From: Erythrobacteraceae bacterium
GTDB taxonomy: Bacteria; Pseudomonadota; Alphaproteobacteria; Sphingomonadales; Sphingomonadaceae
Length of the DNA stretch: 64,000 nt
Assembly: GCA_027486035.1 (NCBI GenBank)
Contig: JAIXPX010000021.1
Coordinates: forward strand, 1-64,000
Direction: 5' to 3'
The notes beneath the pieces were generated by a model. That model did no database searches and had not been told where the DNA came from. It saw only the letters and a list, made by a program, of their open reading frames with translations. Shown here piece after piece: positions 27,195 through 36,852 of this stretch (positions within the stretch are counted from its first letter, which is position 1; each line of letters begins with the position of its first letter). Made by a program: the position numbers and the translations under genes.

Positions 27195-27521
27195 ATGATG
27201 ACCAAACTGACCCGCCCGGCCCTTTCCCGCCTCGCCCGCCTCACTGCGCCGCTGTCGCTCGCGCTCGCCCATGGCGCGGCGCAGGCGCAGAGCGCCGATC
27301 CCGCCGGCTCCGGCCCGATCAACAATGCCCTGCTGTGGCTCCAGGGCACGCTGCTGGGCACGGTCGCCACCACGGTGGCGGTGATGGCGGTCGCGGCGAT
27401 CGGCTTCATGATGCTCACCGGCCGGATGAACTGGCGCTTCGGCGCGACCGTGATCATCGGCGTGTTCATCCTGTTCGGCGCGACCACCATCGTCGCCGGC
27501 ATCCAGTCGGCCGCCGGCTGA
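27195..27521 (+). CDS. virB2: VirB2-like pilin
   Basis: A 108-residue TrbC/VirB2 family protein. A long signal sequence ending in AQAQ is followed by two hydrophobic helices (LLGTVATTVAVMAVAAIGFM and ATVIIGVFILFGATTIVAGI) around a short basic loop (TGRMNWR), the usual pilin hairpin layout. Confidence 0.88.
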   Translation: MMTKLTRPALSRLARLTAPLSLALAHGAAQAQSADPAGSGPINNALLWLQGTLLGTVATTVAVMAVAAIGFMMLTGRMNWRFGATVIIGVFILFGATTIVAGIQSAAG

Positions 27522-27532
27522 GGCCTCGTCCC

Positions 27533-27817
27533 TTGAGCGATCTCGTCCGCCATCCCGTGCACCGTGCGCTGACCCGCCCGCAGATGTTTCTGGGGGTGAC
27601 GATGAACTTCTTCATCATCAACCTGATGGTGACGACGATCGCCTTCCTGATCCTCAAGAGTTGGTGGATCCTGCCGGTTCCGGCGGTGATGCACGTGATC
27701 GGCTATTTCGCCTCGCTGCGCGAGCCGCGCATCTTCGACCTGTGGATCACCAAGGTTTCGCGCTGCCCGCGCGTGCCCAATTACAAGCGATGGGGCTGCA
27801 ACTCCTATGCGCCTTAA
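27533..27817 (+). CDS. virB3: VirB3-like inner-membrane protein
   Basis: A 94-residue VirB3 protein from TTG at 27533, with the family start VRHPVHRALTRPQMFLGV, two membrane segments, and the C-terminal IFDLWITKV and NYKRWGCNSYAP. A second Met at MNFF would remove the conserved N-terminus, so TTG is preferred. Confidence 0.88.
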   Translation: MSDLVRHPVHRALTRPQMFLGVTMNFFIINLMVTTIAFLILKSWWILPVPAVMHVIGYFASLREPRIFDLWITKVSRCPRVPNYKRWGCNSYAP

Positions 27818-27829
27818 GGACCTTTGTTC

Positions 27830-30268
27830 ATGGTGAAGTGGATCGGAGCCGCCGCCTGGAGCGCGAAGGAAGCGCGCGTGGGCGACCGGCTGCCCTATGC
27901 ACGCCTCCTCGACGAGAACACCGTGCTCCTGCGTGACGGATCGGTGATGAGCGCGATCCAGGTGCCCGGCCTCCTCTTCGAGACCGAGGATTCGGACGCC
28001 TTGAACGCCCATGCCGCGACCCGCGAGGTGATGCTGCGATCGACGCTCGATGCGCGCTTCGTGATGTATCACCACGTGATCCGCCGCCGCGTCGAGGTGG
28101 AGCTCGAAGCCGCCTTCCCCGATCCCCTGTCGCGCCACATCGATGCGCGCTGGAAGCACCGCCTGGCGGGGGGATCGCTGTTCATCAACGACCAGTTTGT
28201 CACCCTCATCCGCCGCCCGGCGCGCGGCAAGACGGGGCTGCCCGAAAAGGTCTCGCGGTTCTTCTCGCGGGCCGGCAAGGAGGAGCTCGAGGCCGATCCC
28301 AGAGATCTGCGCAGCCTCAAGGCGGCGATCACCGGCCTTGTCGCCAGCTTGCAGAACTACGGCGCGGCAGTGCTCGGCGACTACAGCGGCGCAAGCGGCA
28401 CCAATTCGGAAATGCTCGAGCTGCTCTCGGCGCTCTACAACGGCGAGATGCGCCCCGTGCGGCGCCCGTCGGAAGATACCGACATCGGCCACATGCTGCC
28501 CTATCGCCGCGCCTCTTTCGGGCTGGATGCGATGGAACTGCGCGGGTCAGCCGCCCCCGATTTCGCCGCGATCCTGGGGCTCAAGGACTATCCCGAGGCG
28601 ACCTCGCCGGGCCTGCTCGACAACCTCCTGCGCCTGCCCTTCGAGATGGTCGTCACCGAGAGCTATGCGCCCAACGAACGCACCACCTCGCGCGAGCGAA
28701 TCGATCTGGCGCTGCGCCGCTCGCGCTCGGTCGACGAGGATGCCGCCGCCGAGCGGGCCGAGATGCTTGCCGCGCGCGATGCGCTGGGCAACGGGGCGGT
28801 CGGTTTCGGCGACCACCACCTCACCGTGCTCGTCCGCGCAGGCACGCTCCCCGCGCTCGACGACGCGATGGCCGCCTGCGCGGCGGCGCTGGCGGACACG
28901 GGCGCGATCGCGGTGCGCGAGGACACCAATCTCGAACCCGCCTTCTGGGCGCAGTTCCCGGGGAACGAGGAATATATCGTCCGCCGCGCTCTGATCTCCT
29001 CGGCCAACATGGCGGGCTTCGGCAGCTTTCACGGCTTTGCGCTGGGGCAGGCGAGCGGCAACCACTGGGGCGATGCCGTGACCCTGCTGGAGACGACCAG
29101 CGCCACGCCCTTCTTCTTCAACTTCCACGCCATGGGCGGGGGCGACCTCGGCAATTTCACGGTGATCGGCCCCTCGGGCTCGGGCAAGACGGTGGTGATG
29201 AACTTCCTCGCCGCGCAGGCGCAGAAGTTCAAACCCCGCACCATCCTGTTCGACAAGGATCGCGGCGCGGAGCTGTTCATCCGCGGCATCGGCGGGCGCT
29301 ATGACCGGATCAACCCGGGCGCGCCCACCGGCTTCAATCCGCTCAGCCTGCCCGACACCCCGGCCAACCGCGCCTTCCTGCGCGACTGGCTGGCGGTGCT
29401 GCTCAATGCCGAAGGGCCGGAGGAATTCGCCACGATCAGCGCGGCGGTCGATGCGACCTATGCCAATGACCCCTCGCTGCGGCGCCTCCGGCACTTCAAG
29501 GAGCTGCTCTCGGGCACCCGCCGCCCGCAAGCGGGCGACCTTGCCGACCGGCTGGGGGCCTGGATCGGGGCCAGCGACCACGAGGGCGGCGAGCACGCCT
29601 GGCTGTTCGACAATGCCCAAGACCGGCTCGATCTTGGCACCCGCGTGCTCGGTTTCGACATGACCGCGCTGCTCGAGAACCCGCGCCTGCGCACGCCGAC
29701 CATGATGTATCTGTTCCACCGCATCGAAGAGCGGCTGGACGGCCAGCCGACCATGATCCTGATCGATGAAGGCTGGAAGGCGCTCGACGACGAGGTCTTC
29801 GCCGCGCGCATCCGCGACTGGCTCAAGACCTTGCGCAAGCGGAACGCGCTGGTCGGCTTTGCCACCCAGTCGGCCCGCGACGCGCTCGACAGCCGCATTG
29901 CGACCGCGCTGGTCGAACAGACCGCGACCATGGTGTTCATGCCCAATGCCCGCGCGCGGCCCGAGGACTATATCGACGGCTTCGGCCTCACCCCGCACGA
30001 ATTCGCGCTGATCCGCTCGCTGCCCGCGCACAGCCGCGCCTTCCTCGTCCGCCAGCCCGATGCCAGCGTGGTCGTCCGCCTCGACCTGTCGGGGGCTCCG
30101 GAGGTGCTGACCATCCTCTCGGGCCGCGAGAGCGCGGTGCGCCGCCTCGACGCGCTGCGCGAGACTTTGGGCGATGCGCCGTCGGCATGGTTCGAGCCGC
30201 TCACCGGCCGCGCCTGGCCGGGCGGTGCTGGGAGCGATGCGGCCGCGCTCGCCCAGGCCGCCGAATGA
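27830..30268 (+). CDS. virB4: VirB4-like type IV secretion ATPase
   Basis: An 812-residue ATPase that energises substrate transfer or pilus biogenesis. Walker A GPSGSGKTVVMN lies at about residue 447 and Walker B in MILIDEGWKALDD near 640; the CagE/TrbE N-terminal domain precedes. The ATG at 27830 follows AAGGA. Its stop overlaps the virB6 start (ATGA). Confidence 0.94.
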   Translation: MVKWIGAAAWSAKEARVGDRLPYARLLDENTVLLRDGSVMSAIQVPGLLFETEDSDALNAHAATREVMLRSTLDARFVMYHHVIRRRVEVELEAAFPDPLSRHIDARWKHRLAGGSLFINDQFVTLIRRPARGKTGLPEKVSRFFSRAGKEELEADPRDLRSLKAAITGLVASLQNYGAAVLGDYSGASGTNSEMLELLSALYNGEMRPVRRPSEDTDIGHMLPYRRASFGLDAMELRGSAAPDFAAILGLKDYPEATSPGLLDNLLRLPFEMVVTESYAPNERTTSRERIDLALRRSRSVDEDAAAERAEMLAARDALGNGAVGFGDHHLTVLVRAGTLPALDDAMAACAAALADTGAIAVREDTNLEPAFWAQFPGNEEYIVRRALISSANMAGFGSFHGFALGQASGNHWGDAVTLLETTSATPFFFNFHAMGGGDLGNFTVIGPSGSGKTVVMNFLAAQAQKFKPRTILFDKDRGAELFIRGIGGRYDRINPGAPTGFNPLSLPDTPANRAFLRDWLAVLLNAEGPEEFATISAAVDATYANDPSLRRLRHFKELLSGTRRPQAGDLADRLGAWIGASDHEGGEHAWLFDNAQDRLDLGTRVLGFDMTALLENPRLRTPTMMYLFHRIEERLDGQPTMILIDEGWKALDDEVFAARIRDWLKTLRKRNALVGFATQSARDALDSRIATALVEQTATMVFMPNARARPEDYIDGFGLTPHEFALIRSLPAHSRAFLVRQPDASVVVRLDLSGAPEVLTILSGRESAVRRLDALRETLGDAPSAWFEPLTGRAWPGGAGSDAAALAQAAE

Positions 30269-31488
30269 GCGCCTTTTGCGACATGGCGGCCCAGTCGATG
30301 GGCTCGGGCGTCTCCTCGGCGCTGACCGCGGTCGATTGCATCGCCAGCTCGATGAGCGAGCAGGCCTTCAACCGCCTGTTCGGCACCGGCGGGCAGCTGG
30401 CCGCCGCGCTCACCATCATGCTCGGCCTCTATGTCGGCTTTTTCGGCATCTCGCTGATGCTGGGCCGGTCGAACCTGTCGGTGCGGGCGCTGGTGCCCAA
30501 GATGATGACGCTGGGGCTGGTGCTGACCTTCGCCACCAGCTTCGTCGCCTTCTCGACGATCTTCTACAACGTCTTCATCGGCGGACCGGACCAGATCGCC
30601 GGGATCCTCACCGGCACCTCGGGAGGCGAGAGCGCCACGGCGGTCTTCGCGCAGAAGCTCGATGTGGTCTTCGCCGCGATCCAGAAGGCGAGCGGCGACA
30701 CCAAGGACATCAGTGCCTTCTCGCCGCCGGGGATGATGTGGATCGGCGCGATGCTGCTACTGCTCGGCACGGTCGGCCTGCTGGTGACGGCGCGGATCGC
30801 GCTGGCGCTGCTGCTCGCGGTCGGGCCGATTTTCGTGGTGATGGCGCTGTTCGAGGGCACGCGCGGCCTGTTCACCGGGTGGCTCAAGGGGCTGACGATG
30901 ATGGCGCTGGCGCCGCTTTTCGCGGTGCTGGGCGGCTCGATCATGCTCGAGATGGCGGTGCCGGTGCTCCAGGCGCTGGTCAAGGTGCCGGGGCAGATCG
31001 ACCAGCAGGCGGCGATGGCCTTCTTCCTTGTGGGCGCGGTGCACATGGCGCTGATGCTGCTGTCGCTGAAGGTCGCCGCGACGATGGTGGCGGGCTGGCA
31101 GGTGTTCGGCTTTGCCCCCACGGGCGAACGGAGCCGCGGCCCCGAGCCGCTGCGCGCCGCGCCGTTGGTGCCGGGCGGGACGGGGGCGGCGTCGCGCACG
31201 GCTGTTTTGGCCGGCTTTAACGCGGTCCAGCCCCCCCGCAGGGCGGAGTTTGCCGCCTCGCAGACCCTCGCAGCCACCCCCGAGAGCGGCGCTGGCGGCA
31301 CTGTTTCACGTGAAACACGCATTCTGACCGCGGCCGGGGCCGAGGTTGCGGCTCTGGGGCCGGCCAGCGCCTCGCGCACCCGCGGCATTGGCAACCGTTT
31401 CCGCACCGCCTCGACGGCCAGTCCGGCCGCCGCCGCCACTCCCGCCACCGCCGCTGTGGCCGCCCCCCTTCCGGAGACCTACCCATGA
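30265..31488 (+). CDS. virB6: VirB6/TrbL-like polytopic membrane protein
   Basis: A 407-residue protein with about six membrane segments between residues 40 and 290 and a low-complexity Ala/Pro/Arg/Thr-rich cytoplasmic tail. VirB6 lines the inner-membrane part of the channel. The start overlaps virB4 and the stop overlaps virB9 (both ATGA). Unusually, a perfect parS site lies within the tail-coding region, where it encodes T-V-S-R-E-T. Confidence 0.9.
   Translation: MSAFCDMAAQSMGSGVSSALTAVDCIASSMSEQAFNRLFGTGGQLAAALTIMLGLYVGFFGISLMLGRSNLSVRALVPKMMTLGLVLTFATSFVAFSTIFYNVFIGGPDQIAGILTGTSGGESATAVFAQKLDVVFAAIQKASGDTKDISAFSPPGMMWIGAMLLLLGTVGLLVTARIALALLLAVGPIFVVMALFEGTRGLFTGWLKGLTMMALAPLFAVLGGSIMLEMAVPVLQALVKVPGQIDQQAAMAFFLVGAVHMALMLLSLKVAATMVAGWQVFGFAPTGERSRGPEPLRAAPLVPGGTGAASRTAVLAGFNAVQPPRRAEFAASQTLAATPESGAGGTVSRETRILTAAGAEVAALGPASASRTRGIGNRFRTASTASPAAAATPATAAVAAPLPETYP
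31302..31317. promoter_or_regulatory. parS centromere site inside virB6
   Basis: TGTTTCACGTGAAACA is a perfect 16-bp palindrome identical to the bacterial parS consensus bound by chromosomal ParB. It is inside the virB6 coding sequence, in a poorly constrained tail. A second copy is at 57931-57946. Confidence 0.88.
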
Positions 31489-32291
31489 TCCGCGCCGTGC
31501 TTCTCGCCGCGCTCGCCCTGTTGCTTGGCTCGCCCGCAGCAGCAGACAACCGCTTGAAAACCCTGATCTATGACCCCAGTGCCGTGGTCCGGGTCGATGG
31601 TCGGGTGAAGGTCCAGACCACCATCAGGTTTGGCCCCGACGAGGTGATCGAGAACGTCGCCATCGGGGATTCCGCGTCCTGGCAGGTGCAGCCCAACAAG
31701 GCGCAGACGATCCTGTTCGTAAAGCCGCTCGATCCGGTTGCGCGGACCAATATGACGGTCGTCACCGACAAGCGCACCTATCTGTTCGATCTGGTCAGTT
31801 CGCTTTCGAGTGCAACGCTTTACGTGCTGAAGTTCCACTATCCCGAGCTCGAGAAGGCGGCCGAGGAAGCGCGTCTTGCCGCTCTGGCCGAGGCCGAGGC
31901 GCTTGCCGCCAAGGCCGCCGCCGGGCCCGAGGTGGCGCTGCCCGGCGGCGATCCTGCGGTGTTGGTCGATCCGACCAAGCTCAACTTCGCGTGGGTCAGC
32001 GCCGGCCCCGCCGACCTCCTCCCGAGCCGCGCCTTCGACGACGGGTCGGCGGTGTTCCTGACCTGGCCGCAGGGGGTCGCGCTGCCCGCGATCCTCGTCA
32101 CCAACGAGGCGGGCGAAGAGGGACCGGTCAATTACACCGTGCGGGGCGAGACCGTGGTCGTCGAAGGGGTGCCGCCCCGGCTGACCCTGCGTTCGGGCCG
32201 GGATACCGCCAGCCTCACCAACACGGCCTCGCTCGCCCCCTCGGGCCTCAGCGCTGGCCTGAGCGCGCCGCGCAAGAAGGGCAAGAAGTGA
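31485..32291 (+). CDS. virB9: VirB9-like outer-membrane core protein
   Basis: A 268-residue VirB9/CagX protein with a signal peptide (MIRAVLLAALALLLGSPAAA), an N-terminal domain with the family run IENVAIGDSASWQVQPNK and NMTVVTDKRTYLFDL, an Ala/Glu-rich linker, and a C-terminal beta domain (PKLNF-type KLNFAWV onward). VirB9 forms the outer-membrane core complex with VirB10 and usually VirB7; no VirB7 gene is seen. Confidence 0.9.
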   Translation: MIRAVLLAALALLLGSPAAADNRLKTLIYDPSAVVRVDGRVKVQTTIRFGPDEVIENVAIGDSASWQVQPNKAQTILFVKPLDPVARTNMTVVTDKRTYLFDLVSSLSSATLYVLKFHYPELEKAAEEARLAALAEAEALAAKAAAGPEVALPGGDPAVLVDPTKLNFAWVSAGPADLLPSRAFDDGSAVFLTWPQGVALPAILVTNEAGEEGPVNYTVRGETVVVEGVPPRLTLRSGRDTASLTNTASLAPSGLSAGLSAPRKKGKK

Positions 32292-32316
32292 TGCAACCCG
32301 CCAAGGAGAGCATGTG

Positions 32317-33465
32317 ATGCGACTGGCCAACCGCCTGCCCGGCAAGGGCGCAAAGGGCAGCGAGGCGGGCACCGATCCGCGCGACCTCGAATCCGCCGAG
32401 GTCATCGATCTGGCCAGCCGCGCCGCCTTTCCGGCTGTCACCGACCGCAAGGCGCGGAGCGACGGGCTCGGGCTTGCGGCCGGGGTGGCGGTGGTCGGCC
32501 TGCTCGGCGCGGTTACCTTCTGGGCGATGAACGCCGCGCGCACCGGCGAGCCGCAGGGCATGGGCAATCCCGCCGTGACACCGCCGTCCGCTGTCGTTCC
32601 GGCACCCGTGCCGGTGCAGCCGGTCGTCGATCCGGCGCTCCAGCCCGGTGTTGTGCCGGTGGTCCCGGCGGGCGAGCCCGTGCCGGCCCCGGTCTATGCG
32701 GCCAATCCCGGCGTGGCGACGGGCCCGGGGATCAACCCCTATGGCAATCCGCAACTGGTGTTCGATGCCAGCAACCCGCGCGCGGTCCGGCCTGCGGAAG
32801 GCGCCGAGGGTGCTCCCGTGCCCGGCACGCCCGGAGCCGAGGCCGCCGGAGGGACGGGGGCATCGGCCTTTGCCGCGCGCGTCGGCGGGGTCGGCGGTGG
32901 TCCGGCCAAGGCCCGCGCGATGGTCAATCCCTCGACCACGATCACCGAAGGCACGCTGATCCCCGCGATCCTCGAGACCGCGATCAACACCGACGTGCCG
33001 GGCTTTGTCCGCGCGGTGGTGAGCCAGGATGTGCGCAGCTTCGATGGCAAGCGCGTGCTCGTCCCGCGCTCCTCGCGGCTGATCGGCCAGTACCAGGCCG
33101 GGGTGCAGCAGGGCCAGAAACGCGCCTACGTGATCTGGACGCGGCTGATCCGGCCCGATGGCGTCTCGGTGAGCCTCGGCTCTCCTGCAATCGGTTTCGA
33201 CGGCACGACGGGGCTCGAGGGGGACGTGAACACCCACTTCTTCCAGCGCTTCGGATCGGGGCTGCTGCTCTCGGTGGTGGGCAGCCTCGGCGCGATTGCG
33301 AGCGGGGGGGTCGGCGGCGTGATCGTTGCCGGCGCCGCGCAGAGCGCGGCCAATGCGGCCGTGCAGCAGCAGGGCCAGATCAGCCCGACGATCCGCGTGC
33401 GCATGGGCGAGCCGATCCGCGTCTTCACCGCGCGCGATCTCGATTTCAGCTCGGTTGCGGGCTGA
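32317..33465 (+). CDS. virB10: VirB10-like channel scaffold protein
   Basis: A 382-residue TrbI/VirB10 protein. One membrane segment (LGLAAGVAVVGLLGAVTFWA) near residue 50 is followed by a Pro/Val-rich periplasmic linker and the C-terminal beta-barrel domain (LIPAILETAINTDVPGFVRA, VLVPRSSRLIGQY). It spans the periplasm and links ATPase activity to the outer-membrane pore. Confidence 0.92.
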   Translation: MRLANRLPGKGAKGSEAGTDPRDLESAEVIDLASRAAFPAVTDRKARSDGLGLAAGVAVVGLLGAVTFWAMNAARTGEPQGMGNPAVTPPSAVVPAPVPVQPVVDPALQPGVVPVVPAGEPVPAPVYAANPGVATGPGINPYGNPQLVFDASNPRAVRPAEGAEGAPVPGTPGAEAAGGTGASAFAARVGGVGGGPAKARAMVNPSTTITEGTLIPAILETAINTDVPGFVRAVVSQDVRSFDGKRVLVPRSSRLIGQYQAGVQQGQKRAYVIWTRLIRPDGVSVSLGSPAIGFDGTTGLEGDVNTHFFQRFGSGLLLSVVGSLGAIASGGVGGVIVAGAAQSAANAAVQQQGQISPTIRVRMGEPIRVFTARDLDFSSVAG

Positions 33466-33475
33466 GGCAGGCGGA

Positions 33476-34483
33476 ATGAGCGAGGATATTCAACGGCTTG
33501 ATGCCAGCGACGCGGCCGTGCCGCTGAGCGCGGAACGCTCGGTCTACCTCGATGCCTACCTTGCGCCCTTCCGCCGTTGGCTCGAGCGCGACACCGTGAC
33601 CGAGATCATGGTCAACCGCCCGGGCGAGGTGTGGATCGAGGATGCAGCAAGCCCCGGGATGCAGCGCCTCGCCACCCCCGAGATCGACGACCGGCTGGTG
33701 CAGCGCCTTGCCGAACAGGTCGCGCGCGTCTCGCATCAGGGCATCAACCGCGAACACCCCCTGCTGGGCGCGACTTTGCCGGATGGCGCGCGCGTGCAGT
33801 TCTGCGGGCCGCCCGCCGCGCGCAAGCACTGGGTGATGGCGATCCGCCGCCATCGCCAGCTCGATCTTCCGCTCGATGCCTATGACACCGGGCCCCTGGC
33901 AGGCGAGGCGAGGCCCGATCTGCCCGATCCCCAGGCTGAGCCGGTCGCCTTTCTGCGCGCCGCCATCCGCGCGCGCCGCACGATCCTGATCTCGGGCGGC
34001 ACCAGCACCGGCAAGACCACCTTCCTCAACGCCATGCTCGGTGAAATTCCGCCCGAGGAGCGGGTGGTGCTGGTCGAGGACACGCCCGAACTGAAATTCC
34101 CGGGCGCCAACGCGGTCGGGCTCGTGGCGGTCAAGGGTGAGCTGGGCGAGGCCAAGGTCACCGCCAACGAGCTGCTCCAGGCCGCCCTGCGCCTGCGCCC
34201 CGACCGCATCGTGCTGGGCGAATTGCGAGGGAGCGAGAGCGTGAGCTTCCTGCGCGCGATCAACACCGGGCACCCGGGCAGCTTCTCGACGATCCACGCC
34301 AACAGCTTGCGCGGCGCGCTCGAGCAACTGAGCCTGATGGTGATGCAGACCGGCATCGGCCTCACCCGCGCTGACACCATTGCCTATGCCGCCAGCGTGA
34401 TCGACGTGATCGTCCAGCTCGGCCGCGACGCCACCGGCAAGCGCGGCATCGCGGCCATAGCCGAGAGCAAGGACTTGATCTGA
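33476..34483 (+). CDS. virB11: VirB11-like ATPase
   Basis: A 335-residue hexameric traffic ATPase. It has an N-terminal domain (TEIMVNRPGEVWIE), Walker A GGTSTGKTTF near residue 174, the Asp box VLVEDTPEL, Walker B-type RIVLGELRGSE and the His box GHPGSFSTIHAN. The ATG at 33476 is supported by the conserved N-terminal domain. It is the last gene of the cluster; no VirB8, VirB5 or VirD4 follows. Confidence 0.93.
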   Translation: MSEDIQRLDASDAAVPLSAERSVYLDAYLAPFRRWLERDTVTEIMVNRPGEVWIEDAASPGMQRLATPEIDDRLVQRLAEQVARVSHQGINREHPLLGATLPDGARVQFCGPPAARKHWVMAIRRHRQLDLPLDAYDTGPLAGEARPDLPDPQAEPVAFLRAAIRARRTILISGGTSTGKTTFLNAMLGEIPPEERVVLVEDTPELKFPGANAVGLVAVKGELGEAKVTANELLQAALRLRPDRIVLGELRGSESVSFLRAINTGHPGSFSTIHANSLRGALEQLSLMVMQTGIGLTRADTIAYAASVIDVIVQLGRDATGKRGIAAIAESKDLI

Positions 34484-34653
34484 TCGTGCTGGCCGACGTG
34501 AGCGGCAGACCGCCCGCCCCACTTCCCCACCCGCCTCATGCAACGTTATGTGACAAGCGCATCTTCCTGATTTACACGGCGCGGTGAAGCGAACAGATGC
34601 GCTGGGGCGAGCGCCCCGTGCGATGATGCGGTGGCAGGCGGAACAGGAAAGCG

Positions 34654-36852
34654 ATGAGCACGTCACCGACCGGGAACAGGCCCCTTGCGACCCTTGCGGG
34701 AACCGCCGACCTTGCCGCGCTAGGCCCCGACGAATCCCGCTTTTTCAACCGCGAGCTTTCGTGGCTCCGGTTCAACCAGCGCGTCCTCGCCGAGGCCTGC
34801 AACGCGGCCTATCCGCTGCTGGAACGGCTCAAGTTCCTGTCGATCTCGGGCAGCAATCTCGACGAGTTCATGATGATCCGCGTCGCCGGCCTCGTCGGCC
34901 AGGTCCAGCGCGGGCTCGAGACTCCCTCGCTCGACGGGCGCAGTCCTGCCCAGCAGCTTGCCGCGATCCGCGAGATGCTGGCCGACCTGTCGCAGCAGCA
35001 GCAGGCGATCTGGCGGTCCTTGCGCGAAGGTCTTGCAGGCGCGCAGATCCATGTCGCCGACGAGGAGCGCGTCAGCCCCGAGGCGCACACCTGGCTGAGG
35101 GCCTATTTCCTCAACGAGATCCTGCCGGTCATCACCCCCCAGGCGCTCGATCCCGCGCATCCCTTTCCCTTCGTCCAGAACGGCGGGATCGGCATCCTCT
35201 TCACCCTCACACGCGATGCGACCCGCGAACAGCTGATCGAGATGGTGCTGATCCCTTCGGCGCTCCCGCGCTTCGTGCGGGTGCCGGACGCGGTGACCGG
35301 GGGGCAGGTGCTCTACATCTCGATCGGGCGCCTCATCCAGCGCTATGCCGAGGCGCTGTTCCCCGGCTTCACGATCCAGGGCGACGGGCTGTTCCGGGTG
35401 CTGCGCGACAGCGACATCGAGATCGAGGAAGAGGCCGAAGACCTGGTGCGCACCTTCCGCAGCGCGCTCCAGCGCCGCCGCCGGGGGCAGGTGATCCAGC
35501 TCGAGCTGGAGGAGGATTTCGACGCGGCGGCCGAAGCGCTGCTGCTCGACCAGCTTGGCGTCAACGAGGCGGCGGTGATCAAGACCGACGGGATCATCGG
35601 CATCGACGGCCTGGCCGAGATCGTCCTCGAGGATCGCCGCGATCTCAAGTTCGAGGCCTATTCCCCTCGCTTTCCCGAGCGCATCCGGGAGCATGACGGC
35701 GATGCCTTCTCGGCGATCCGCGAAAAGGACATCATCGTCCACCACCCCTATGAAAGCTTCGAGGTGGTGGTCGATTTCATCCGTCAGGCCGCTGCCGATC
35801 CCGACGTGGTGGCGATCAAGCAGACGCTCTACCGCGCCGGCAGCCAGTCGGCCGTGGTCGGCGCGCTGATCGAGGCGGCCGAGGCCGGCAAGTCGGTCAC
35901 GGCGGTGGTGGAACTGAAAGCCCGCTTCGACGAGGAGCAGAACATCAAGTGGGCCAGCAAGCTCGAACGGGCGGGCGTGCAGGTGATCTACGGCTTCACC
36001 GACTGGAAGACCCACGCCAAGGTGGCGATGGTGGTGCGGCGCGAGGGCGAGAGTTTCCGCACCTACTGCCACTTCGGCACCGGCAACTACCACCCGGTCA
36101 CGGCCAGGGTCTATACCGATCTCAGCTTCTTCACCGCCGATCCCAAGCTCGGGCGCGACGCGGCCAAGATGTTCAACTTCGTCACCGGCTATGTCGAGCC
36201 CCACGCGCTCGAGCGCATCCACATCGCGCCCATTGACCTGCGCGAGGAGATCTACCGCCGCATCGATGCCGAGATCGCCCATGCGCGGGCCGGCCGGCCG
36301 GCCGCGATCTGGATCAAGTGCAACCAGATCACCGACGAGGGCGTGATCGAGCGGCTCTATGCGGCAAGTCACGCGGGCGTGCAGGTCGAACTGGTGGTGC
36401 GCGGTATCTGCTGCCTCAGGCCCGGGATCGCCGGGCTGTCGGAGAACATCCGTGTCAAATCGGTGATCGGCCGCTTCCTCGAACACAGCCGCATCTACGC
36501 CTTTGCCAACGGCCATCCCATGCCGAGCAAGGATGCCGCGGTGTTCATCGCCTCGGCCGACATGATGAGCCGCAATCTCGACCGCCGGGTCGAGGCGCTG
36601 ATCCCGATCCTCAACCGTACGGTGCACGATCAGGTGCTCCAGCAGGTGCTGCTCGCCAACATGCTCGATACCGAGCAGAGCTGGTGGCTGCACCCCGACG
36701 GCAGCTATGCGCGGGTCGAGACCGAGGAAGGGGCGCGGCCCTTCAACTGCCACCGCTATTTCATGACCAACCCCTCGCTCTCCGGCCGCGGCGGCGCGCT
36801 CGAGGCGGGGGCGGTGCCCAAGCTGTCGCTGCGTCGCGGGGCGGTGGCATGA
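34654..36852 (+). CDS. ppk1: Polyphosphate kinase 1
   Basis: A 732-residue PPK1 that polymerises the gamma-phosphate of ATP into polyphosphate. It shows the N-terminal FFNRELSWLRFNQRVLAEA, the central DIIVHHPYESFEVVVDF and the catalytic-domain RTYCHFGTGNYHP and FIASADMMSRNLDRRVE motifs with phosphohistidine context. It has a good AGGAAAG site, and its stop overlaps the ppx start. Confidence 0.96.
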   Translation: MSTSPTGNRPLATLAGTADLAALGPDESRFFNRELSWLRFNQRVLAEACNAAYPLLERLKFLSISGSNLDEFMMIRVAGLVGQVQRGLETPSLDGRSPAQQLAAIREMLADLSQQQQAIWRSLREGLAGAQIHVADEERVSPEAHTWLRAYFLNEILPVITPQALDPAHPFPFVQNGGIGILFTLTRDATREQLIEMVLIPSALPRFVRVPDAVTGGQVLYISIGRLIQRYAEALFPGFTIQGDGLFRVLRDSDIEIEEEAEDLVRTFRSALQRRRRGQVIQLELEEDFDAAAEALLLDQLGVNEAAVIKTDGIIGIDGLAEIVLEDRRDLKFEAYSPRFPERIREHDGDAFSAIREKDIIVHHPYESFEVVVDFIRQAAADPDVVAIKQTLYRAGSQSAVVGALIEAAEAGKSVTAVVELKARFDEEQNIKWASKLERAGVQVIYGFTDWKTHAKVAMVVRREGESFRTYCHFGTGNYHPVTARVYTDLSFFTADPKLGRDAAKMFNFVTGYVEPHALERIHIAPIDLREEIYRRIDAEIAHARAGRPAAIWIKCNQITDEGVIERLYAASHAGVQVELVVRGICCLRPGIAGLSENIRVKSVIGRFLEHSRIYAFANGHPMPSKDAAVFIASADMMSRNLDRRVEALIPILNRTVHDQVLQQVLLANMLDTEQSWWLHPDGSYARVETEEGARPFNCHRYFMTNPSLSGRGGALEAGAVPKLSLRRGAVA

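Noticed and set aside
26508-34483. Conjugative transfer region
   Set aside because: No relaxase, VirD4, oriT-like sequence or plasmid partition genes are nearby; the flanking genes are chromosomal.
34720-36753. Leftward frame of 677 codons opposite ppk1
   Set aside because: Antisense shadow of a highly conserved enzyme.
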